Source: Streptomyces mesophilus
Lineage (GTDB): Bacteria > Actinomycetota > Actinomycetes > Streptomycetales > Streptomycetaceae
Length of the DNA: 39,689 nt
Direction of reading: 5' to 3'
NCBI RefSeq assembly: GCF_011044995.1
Contig: NZ_JAAKZW010000047.1
Location: 1-39,689 of the forward strand
Positions 33,814-39,689 of the stretch are shown piece after piece. The stretch's first letter is position 1. Each line of letters opens with the position of its first letter. A program made the translations under genes and the position numbers. The notes below the pieces were generated by a model. It made no database searches and was not told the DNA's origin. It saw only the letters and a program-made list of their open reading frames with translations.

Positions 33814-35454
33814 CTAGCGCAGCGCCAGCTTGCGCAGCGCGCCCGCGCGCCGCTTGACCGGCCGCAGCGCCTTGACCACCGCGCCCACCGGCGCCCAACG
33901 CACCTGAAGCCGCCCGGAGTTACGTCCCTCCGGCTCCACGGTCACCCGATGCGGCACCCCGAAGCGAGGTCGCAGCACCGTCGTCAGCGGTGTGAACTCC
34001 AGCGGCGCGAGCAGCAGGCCCGTATTGCGCTGGCGGTCCTGCTCCAGCTCCAGGATCGGGTGACGGACGCCCGAGAAACCCTGAAGCGGCAGTTCGGCCG
34101 CGGACAGATCAAGGCGTACGGACCCTTCGTAGACGCCGGGACCCACCACGTCGAGGCGGAAGCGCTCGGTGTGGCGGCGGCCGCCGGGCGCGATGTGCAG
34201 GGCGGCCACATGCGGGCCGACGGCCAGCTGGCGGCCCGGGTCGTAGGTGCGGACCGTCAGGTCGAGCGTGCCAGGAGCGCCCGCCGTGACCGAGGTGATC
34301 TCGTGGCGGAAGTGCGCGGTGGTGAACGGCCGGGTCACCAACTCCTCGTCGCTGAGGTCGAGTTCGCCCTTGGTCTGCTCGGTGACGGGGACTCGTGCGC
34401 CCCAGTACACCCGCCCGGTCTCGTCGGTGACCGTCTCGCGCGGCGCCACCCCGTGGCCCATGCCGCGCGCGGCGATCTGCGCGTCGGCCAGGCGCCCGTC
34501 GCGAAGCAGCTGGATCACCACGCGCTCGGCGCGCGGCAGCCGGGCCAGCGCGGCCGGGGAGACGGACTCCAGATACGGGACCACCGCGCCCGCGAACGAA
34601 CGGATCCAGTCCTCGTCGCGGAACGGCAGATCACCCGCGTACATCCGGAAGTCGTGCTTGAGGAACTTGTAGTCCTTGTCCTCGCGCAGCCCGGCATGCC
34701 CGCTGGAGACGAGGAACTCGTCGATCAGGGTCTGGACGTGGATACGGTCCCGTACGTTGCTGATCTTGTGGCGCTGATTCGAGATCGAGGCGGCGCCGGC
34801 GGCCGCGAACGGCTCGATGTACCAGCGGTAGACCGGCTCGGGCACGATCGTGAACGCCCTGGCCAGGCAGTACGCCTGCGCGGAGAACAGCTGGTCCTCG
34901 TAGTGGATGCCCTCGGGGAAGCGCAGCTCGTGCCGGTCGAGGAAGTCCTTGGTGTACATCTTCGAGGTCGACAGGTGCTCGAAGAGCAGCCGCGGTTCGG
35001 CGTCGATGCCCTCGACCGTACGGCGTTCGGCGACCAGGTCCGGCATCCACAGCGTGCGCTTGCCGGTGTCGACGCGGACCCTCTCGACCTGCCCCATCGC
35101 GAAGTCGATCTCCCGCTCGCGATGGGCTTCGAGGAGCAACTCGACGGCGCGCGGCGGCAGTTCGTCGTCGCTGTCGAGGAACATCAGATACGGGGCGCGC
35201 GCGATCTCCATGGCGCGGTTGCGCGGTGCGCTGCAACCGCCGCTGTTGACCGGGAGGCGCAGATAGCGCACCCGCCGGTCCTCGGACTCCAGCTGCCGCG
35301 CCACCTCGGGGGTGTGGTCGGTGGAGCAGTCGTCGCTGATGATGATCTCGATGTTGGCGTGGGTCTGCTCACGCAGCGAGGCCACCGCGCGGGGCAGCCG
35401 GTCGGCGTCGTTGTAGACGATCACCGTGACGGTCACATCGGGCAGGGCGCTCAT
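33814..35454 (-). CDS. GT2 glycosyltransferase with C-terminal beta-rich domain
   Basis: The 546-residue protein has an N-terminal GT-A domain with VIVYNDADRLPRAVASLREQ, the nucleotide site IIISDDCSTDHT and an intact metal/donor motif DSDD at 94-97 (MFLDSDDELPPRAVELL). The acceptor region is EGIHYEDQLFSAQAY. The last 190 residues look like a beta-sandwich of the kind found in wall-teichoic-acid glycosyltransferases such as TarS/TarP. Its ATG overlaps the stop of the TagF-like gene by one base (TGATG), so translation is coupled. It probably decorates or extends the polymer made by the TagF-like enzyme. The sugar is unknown. Confidence 0.9.
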   Translation of the reverse strand: MSALPDVTVTVIVYNDADRLPRAVASLREQTHANIEIIISDDCSTDHTPEVARQLESEDRRVRYLRLPVNSGGCSAPRNRAMEIARAPYLMFLDSDDELPPRAVELLLEAHREREIDFAMGQVERVRVDTGKRTLWMPDLVAERRTVEGIDAEPRLLFEHLSTSKMYTKDFLDRHELRFPEGIHYEDQLFSAQAYCLARAFTIVPEPVYRWYIEPFAAAGAASISNQRHKISNVRDRIHVQTLIDEFLVSSGHAGLREDKDYKFLKHDFRMYAGDLPFRDEDWIRSFAGAVVPYLESVSPAALARLPRAERVVIQLLRDGRLADAQIAARGMGHGVAPRETVTDETGRVYWGARVPVTEQTKGELDLSDEELVTRPFTTAHFRHEITSVTAGAPGTLDLTVRTYDPGRQLAVGPHVAALHIAPGGRRHTERFRLDVVGPGVYEGSVRLDLSAAELPLQGFSGVRHPILELEQDRQRNTGLLLAPLEFTPLTTVLRPRFGVPHRVTVEPEGRNSGRLQVRWAPVGAVVKALRPVKRRAGALRKLALR

Positions 35455-37643
35455 CAGGCTGCTTCTTCCGGGGTCGGTGCGGGCGTACGGTCCTCGACGG
35501 GGATGATCTTCGGCAGGGCCTCGGGCCGTTCGCCGAGGAAGACCCGGCGCACCACGCGCTCGGCGGCCGCCCCGTCGTCGAACTCACAAAAGCGCTGCCG
35601 GAACCCGGCCCGCAGCTTGGCGGAGCCGCTGTCGCGCCAGGCGTCACCGCGCAGGATCTCGGTCAACTCGTCCTGGGTGCGCGCCACTTGGCCCGGTGGT
35701 TCGGCGAGCAGATCGAAGTAGACGCCGCGGGTGCGGGAGTACATCTCCCAGTCGTCGGCGTAGATCACGATCGGCCGGTCGAGGTTGGCATAGTCGAACT
35801 GGATCGAGGAGTAGTCCGCGATCAGCGCGTCCGCCGCGAGACAGACGTCCTCCACGGGGTCGTACGCGGAGACGTCGATGACCCGGCCCGTGCCGCGAAG
35901 GCGGGCGAGCGGCGAGGCGGAACCTCCGTAGAAGTAGTGCCCGCGCACCAGGAGCACCGTGTCCTCGCCGAGCGATTCGGCGAGCGCGGCGAGGTCGAGG
36001 CGCGGGGTCCAGCCGGCCTCGTAGTCGCGGTGCGTCGGCGCGTACAGCAGGGCCCGCTTGCCGGGGGCGATGCCGAGCTTGGCGCGCACGGCCCGTACGT
36101 CGGCGGCGTCCGCCCGGTAGAACACGTCGTTGCGCGGATAGCCGTAGTCGAGCGGGGTGTAGTGCGAGGGGTAGGCGTGCGCCCACATCCGGGTGGAGTG
36201 GCTGTTGGCCGAGAGGCTGTAGTCCCAGCGGTCCACCCGGGCAAGGAGCGCACGGAAGTTGAGGCCCTTCGAGGCCGCCGGGAAGTCCATCTGGTCCAGG
36301 CCCATGCGCTTGAGCGGGGTGCCGTGATGGGTCTGGATGTAGGTCTGCTCGGGGCGTTTGACCAGCATGTTGGGGAAGTTGACGTTGTTCACCAGGAAGC
36401 CCGCGCGGCCCAGGACGTCGAGATAGGGCTTGCTGCCCGGCACCACATGGTCCGTGCCCGGCGGCAGCAGCGGCACCTTGTCCGCGCTCACCACCCACAC
36501 CGGGTGGATCTCCGGGGCGAGTTCGGCGAGCTTCGCGGCGATCGCGCCCGGGTTGCAGGCCACGCCCCGGTCCCAGTACGCGGAGAACACCGCGAGCTCC
36601 CGGTCGACCGGCCGGCTGCGCGCCTTCTCGTAGCGACGCCGGCGCAGGCTCGCGCCGAGCTTGCGCTTCCTCTTGTGCAGCGTCGTCGTCAGGTCGCGCT
36701 GTTTGCGATTGGCCTTCTGCAGGGTGCGATACGCGGCGAACTGCCCCTTGACCAGCAGGTTCTGCCGCACTCCGGCCAGCCCGTCGGGGGCGGCGTGCCC
36801 CTCCGGGCGGAAGCGGACCGCGTGCTCGCAGGCGCGGCGGAAGAACTCGGGGGCCAGCTCCTCGGGCAGCAGTCCGGGGCGGGCGATGATCCGCAGATAG
36901 TCGGCCGTCATCCGGTCGTACAGCACCCCGCGTACGGACACCGGGGCGTTCTCCGCCAGCGCCCAGATCTCCTCGTACTCGTCGAAGAGCGCGTAGTGCT
37001 GCTCGGCGGTCAGGGGCGGCAGGCTCGCGCGGCGCAGCCGGCGCTCGGCGAGCAGCGCGGTGTCGAGGCAGGCGATGCGGTCGGCCAGCAGCAACGAGGC
37101 GTAGGCGGTGGCGAGTTCACCGGCCGGTGCCGGATCGTCGAGCAGTCCGCTGTCGAGGCGGTCGCGGTAGAACGCGGCGCGCAGCGCGCGGTTGCCGAGC
37201 AGCGGGGTGACATCGAGCAGGGTGGGCGCGGCGGCGAGCCCCCGTGCCTCGTGACCGGCCGCCGCCAGGATCTTGGTGTCGGTGCTGGGGCGCGCCGGGT
37301 CCCACCAGTAGGCGCGGACATGGTCGAAGAGCAGCACGTCCGCCGGGGTGTCGGCGTGCTCGACAAGGGTGCGGACCGCGTCCGGGAGCAGCAGGTCCTT
37401 GCTGTCCAGGAACAGCAGCCACTCCCCGCTCGCCGCCGCCGCGCCCGCGTGCCGGGCCGCCGCGGCGGAGGGCTCCACGGGCAGGACGCGCGCGGCATAC
37501 CCGTCGCACTGGGCCCGGGCCGCCTCGTCGGCGGGCACGACGAGCAGCTCGGACTCGGCGCCCGACTGGCCGGCCACGCTGTCCAGGCACTCCCGCAGAT
37601 GGCCCTGCACATCGGGCCCGGTCACGATCACACTGAGCTTCAC
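35454..37643 (-). CDS. TagF-like CDP-glycerol glycerophosphotransferase with N-terminal GT2-like domain
   Basis: The 729-residue fusion has an N-terminal domain (about 1-330) resembling a GT2 glycosyltransferase and a C-terminal domain (about 350-710) of the TagF/CDP-glycerol polymerase family. The C-terminal part shows HHGTPLKRMGLD (His439, His440), LSANSHSTRMWAHAY, LLYAPTHRDYEAG, LLVRGHYFYGG and DVSAYDPVEDVCLAADALIADYSSIQFDYANLDRPIVIY; these are the catalytic and binding segments of the family. In the GT2-like part the metal motif reads DSK (80-82) instead of DSD, and the usual VYN and DDxS motifs are missing, so it is probably inactive. The enzyme would polymerise a polyol-phosphate chain. 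It follows the esterase gene by 24 bp. Confidence 0.92.
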   Translation of the reverse strand: MKLSVIVTGPDVQGHLRECLDSVAGQSGAESELLVVPADEAARAQCDGYAARVLPVEPSAAAARHAGAAAASGEWLLFLDSKDLLLPDAVRTLVEHADTPADVLLFDHVRAYWWDPARPSTDTKILAAAGHEARGLAAAPTLLDVTPLLGNRALRAAFYRDRLDSGLLDDPAPAGELATAYASLLLADRIACLDTALLAERRLRRASLPPLTAEQHYALFDEYEEIWALAENAPVSVRGVLYDRMTADYLRIIARPGLLPEELAPEFFRRACEHAVRFRPEGHAAPDGLAGVRQNLLVKGQFAAYRTLQKANRKQRDLTTTLHKRKRKLGASLRRRRYEKARSRPVDRELAVFSAYWDRGVACNPGAIAAKLAELAPEIHPVWVVSADKVPLLPPGTDHVVPGSKPYLDVLGRAGFLVNNVNFPNMLVKRPEQTYIQTHHGTPLKRMGLDQMDFPAASKGLNFRALLARVDRWDYSLSANSHSTRMWAHAYPSHYTPLDYGYPRNDVFYRADAADVRAVRAKLGIAPGKRALLYAPTHRDYEAGWTPRLDLAALAESLGEDTVLLVRGHYFYGGSASPLARLRGTGRVIDVSAYDPVEDVCLAADALIADYSSIQFDYANLDRPIVIYADDWEMYSRTRGVYFDLLAEPPGQVARTQDELTEILRGDAWRDSGSAKLRAGFRQRFCEFDDGAAAERVVRRVFLGERPEALPKIIPVEDRTPAPTPEEAA

Positions 37644-37667
37644 CGTTCGGTCCTCAAGGGTCGGTCC

Positions 37668-38768
37668 TCACGCCTTCGCGGGCTTGTCGAGTTTGTCGCC
37701 GAGCCAGACCAGCGCGGCCGGCACCTCGCGCTTCCAGGTGTTGAAGTTGTGGCCGCCCTCGTCCAGGATCATGCGCGCCATCCGCATGCGCCCCTCCTTG
37801 AGCTTCGACAGGAAGTCGAGGGTGTGGTGGTAGTCGTATTCGCCCTTGGCGCTGCTGGTCACGAGCAGCGAGACGGGCGGCTGCGGCAGCTTCTCCATCC
37901 GCCACATCAGGTCGTTCTCCTGCTCCAGCTTCTTGTCGCCGTGGAAGAGATCGCCGGTGGTGTCGTCGGTCTTCGCCGCGAAGTACGGGGAGAGCGCGGC
38001 GCCGGCCGTGAAGCTCTCCGGGTACGTCATGGGGAGCTTCAGCGCGCAGTAGCCCCCGGTCGAGTAGCCCGTCACGCCCCACTGCTTCGTGTCCGTGCCC
38101 ACCCGGTAGTGCTGGGTGATCGCCTTCGGCAGGTCCTTCGCGAAATACGTCAGGACCTTGGGGCCGCCCGGGACGTCCACACATTCGGTGTCCCGCGGCG
38201 GGGTCACCGCCGACCGGATGAAGATCATCACCGCGGGCGGCATCTTGCCCGTACGGGCCTTGTCGCGGGCGGTGTCCACGAAGCCCAGCTCGTTGATCAT
38301 CCCGTCGACCGTGCCCGGGTAGCCGGTGATGGCGAGGATGGCCGGGAACTTCTTGTCCTTGTTGCCCTTCTGGAAGTACTGCGGGGGCAGATAGACCTTG
38401 GCGTCCGCGGCGATCTTCGAGCTCGTGCCGGTGATCTTCACGGACTCGAGGCGGCCGCCGCCGCTCAGCGCCTGGTCCGACTGGAGTGCCACGAGCTTGC
38501 CGCCCGGGCCGACCTCCTGGACCACGCCCTCGCCCTGCTCGGTGCCGAAGAGGTCGTCCCACGAGGCGTAGAACTCGAACTTGTCGTTCACATAGAGCAG
38601 CACTACGGAAAGCACCGCGATCTGGGTGCAGACGAGCAGCAGGAAGCGGCCGAGCAGGGCCCGGACACTGCTTTTGGCCAGCCGCGGCCAGAGCCACATG
38701 GTGAGCGCGAAGAGCGCGATCGCCACGAGGACCGCGAGCAGCAGCAGCTTCTTGCTGGTGAGTCCCAT
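37668..38768 (-). CDS. membrane-anchored alpha/beta-hydrolase (esterase D/antigen 85-like)
   Basis: The 366-residue reading starts at the ATG at 38768, preceded by AAGGAA. Two N-terminal membrane helices (about 7-27 and 40-60) anchor the protein with the catalytic domain most likely outside. The domain has the nucleophile elbow GYSTGGY with Ser236, DKKFPAILAITGYPGTVDG near its start, and a C-terminal EGGHNFNTWKRE containing the likely catalytic His. The pattern is that of the esterase D/antigen 85 family. It opens the polymer-synthesis gene set on the minus strand, 24 bp before the TagF-like gene, so an ester on the wall polymer is a reasonable but unproven substrate. Confidence 0.88.
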   Translation of the reverse strand: MGLTSKKLLLLAVLVAIALFALTMWLWPRLAKSSVRALLGRFLLLVCTQIAVLSVVLLYVNDKFEFYASWDDLFGTEQGEGVVQEVGPGGKLVALQSDQALSGGGRLESVKITGTSSKIAADAKVYLPPQYFQKGNKDKKFPAILAITGYPGTVDGMINELGFVDTARDKARTGKMPPAVMIFIRSAVTPPRDTECVDVPGGPKVLTYFAKDLPKAITQHYRVGTDTKQWGVTGYSTGGYCALKLPMTYPESFTAGAALSPYFAAKTDDTTGDLFHGDKKLEQENDLMWRMEKLPQPPVSLLVTSSAKGEYDYHHTLDFLSKLKEGRMRMARMILDEGGHNFNTWKREVPAALVWLGDKLDKPAKA

Positions 38769-38785
38769 CGGGTGCGTTCCTTGCT

Positions 38786-38820
38786 GGGGGCGAGGGGCTG
38801 CCCCCGACAAGAAGAGGCTA
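38786..38820 (-). promoter_or_regulatory. candidate promoter and leader hairpin of the esterase-TagF operon
   Basis: On the minus strand TAGCCT (38820-38815) is a possible -10 within an AT-rich patch (38815-38845), without a clear -35. It is followed by a 6-bp hairpin (38786-38791 with 38800-38805, GGGGGC/GCCCCC) in the leader. The hairpin could instead be a terminator for the upstream ABC gene. Confidence 0.35.
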
Positions 38821-38887
38821 ATTGTCCTATTTGGGTTCTACGAGTCGTGGGTGACGCCGATCACGGGCCCGCGCATCCCCCGGAGGC

Positions 38888-39689
38888 TCACTTGCCGGTG
38901 AACCGCTCGTACTCCTCGAGGACCTCCTCGGTGGGCCCGTCCATCAGGAGCTCGCCCTTCTCCAGCCACAGGACGCGGTCGCAGGTGTCGCGGATGGACT
39001 TGTTGCTGTGGCTGACCAGGAAGACCGTGCCCGCCTTGGCGCGCAGCTCGCGGATCCGGTCCTCGGAGCGCTTCTGGAAGCGGCGGTCGCCGGTCGCGAG
39101 GGCCTCGTCGATCAGCAGCACGTCGTGGTCCTTGGCCGCACCGATCGAGAACCGGAGCCGGGCCTTCATGCCCGAGGAGTACGTGCGCATCGGCAGCGAG
39201 ATGAAGTCGCCCTTCTCGTTCACGCCCGAGAACTCGACGATCTCGTGCATGCGCTCCCGTACCTGCTCGCGGGACATCCCCATGGCCAGGCAGCCGAGGG
39301 TCACATTGCGCTCGCCGGTCAGATCGTCCATCAGGGCGGCGTTCACGCCCATCAGGGAGGGCTGGCCGTCCGTGTAGATCCGGCCGCTCTCGCAGGGGAG
39401 CAGTCCGGCGACGGCGCGCAGCAGAGTCGACTTCCCCGACCCGTTGGTGCCGATCAGGCCGATGGCCTCGCCGCGGTACGCGGTGAACGAGACGCGCTTG
39501 ACCGCGTGCACCTCGCGGACGCCGGGGCGCTTGCCGCGGCCGACGATCCGGCTCAGGGCGGAGGTGGCGCTGCCGCGTCCCGCGCCCGAGCCGATGACCC
39601 GGTAGACGATGTCGACGCCGTCGGCGATGACGGTCGGGACGCGCTCTCCGGTCCGCTGGGCGGGTACGGGGGAGGGCTCGGCGAGGGGG
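38888..39689 (-). CDS. ABC transporter ATP-binding protein, TagH/Wzt-like (5' end outside window)
   Basis: The reading frame stays open from the stop at 38888 to the window edge, and the part upstream of a GTG at 39511 reads as typical family N-terminus (PTVIADGVDIVYRVIG, SRIVGRGKRPGVREVHAVK), so the gene is cut off by the window and that GTG is internal. At least 266 residues are visible. Walker A is GTNGSGKST, the signature is TYSSGMKARLRFS and Walker B is VLLIDEALATGD, followed by the switch HSNKS. This is the polysaccharide/teichoic-acid exporter ATPase family; the permease (TagG-like) is probably encoded beyond the right edge. It should export the polymer made by the next genes. Confidence 0.94.
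   Translation of the reverse strand, partial: PLAEPSPVPAQRTGERVPTVIADGVDIVYRVIGSGAGRGSATSALSRIVGRGKRPGVREVHAVKRVSFTAYRGEAIGLIGTNGSGKSTLLRAVAGLLPCESGRIYTDGQPSLMGVNAALMDDLTGERNVTLGCLAMGMSREQVRERMHEIVEFSGVNEKGDFISLPMRTYSSGMKARLRFSIGAAKDHDVLLIDEALATGDRRFQKRSEDRIRELRAKAGTVFLVSHSNKSIRDTCDRVLWLEKGELLMDGPTEEVLEEYERFTGK

Noticed and set aside
37276..37300. TGTCGGTG in the TagF-like gene
   Set aside because: No TAnnnT follows after 8 nt, so it is not a damage promoter.

Overview
The window is a high-GC actinobacterial chromosome segment, almost certainly from a Streptomyces. The evidence is the very strong G/C bias at third codon positions, GTG starts, a Streptomyces-type 5S rRNA, the order mtrA-mtrB-lpqB-comF-hpf-secA (also found in mycobacteria), and a giant NAD-glutamate dehydrogenase of the type first described in Streptomyces. 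No insertion sequence, prophage, CRISPR array, integrase or tRNA was seen. This looks like core chromosome running into a cell-surface polymer locus at the right end.

Layout. 1-367: the 3' end of an rRNA operon (23S end, 5S, strong terminator). 426-5881 (minus): a tightly coupled five-gene operon encoding a multi-pass membrane protein, a DUF4129 protein, a DUF4350 protein, a MoxR AAA+ ATPase and a DUF58 protein. 6031-7191: mtnA. 7354-12859: the MtrAB two-component system with lipoprotein LpqB, then comF. 13211-14859: the ribosome hibernation factor and an orphan NarL-type response regulator. 14902-16772 (minus): a YcaQ/AlkX-type DNA glycosylase and a GNAT acetyltransferase. 16999-19860: secA. 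19924-21167: an Rv3235-like protein and a DUF6912 protein, divergent. 21237-23020 (minus): a translationally coupled FMN reductase and luciferase-like monooxygenase behind an operator-like palindrome. 23167-24414: a HAD hydrolase and a DJ-1/PfpI protein, convergent. 24938-29890: NAD-glutamate dehydrogenase.

30084-39689 is a surface-glycopolymer locus. On the plus strand lie a DPM1-like polyprenyl-phosphate sugar transferase, a GtrA flippase and a multi-pass GT-C-like transferase, the three parts of a lipid-linked glycosylation system. On the minus strand lie an ABC ATPase (TagH-like, running off the window), a membrane-anchored esterase, a TagF-like polymerase fused to a degenerate GT2 domain, an active-looking GT2 enzyme and an acyltransferase. 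Together they suggest synthesis, export, glycosylation and acylation of a teichoic-acid-like wall polymer.

The most notable non-coding finds are three matches to the actinobacterial RecA-NDp (PafBC-dependent) DNA-damage promoter, TTGTCRGTG-N8-TAnnnT. Two are arranged back to back as a perfect 12-bp inverted repeat in front of the DNA glycosylase; one is in front of the HAD hydrolase. In both genes the start codon lies 6 nt after the -10, which predicts leaderless, damage-inducible transcripts. Other signals are a pair of DnaA boxes exactly 30 bp apart upstream of comF, a 21-bp operator over the flavin-monooxygenase promoter, a 9-bp tandem repeat upstream of the glutamate dehydrogenase gene, and a convergent gene overlap through a 30-bp repeat that encodes both C-termini. 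All promoter and operator calls are from reading the sequence and are untested.
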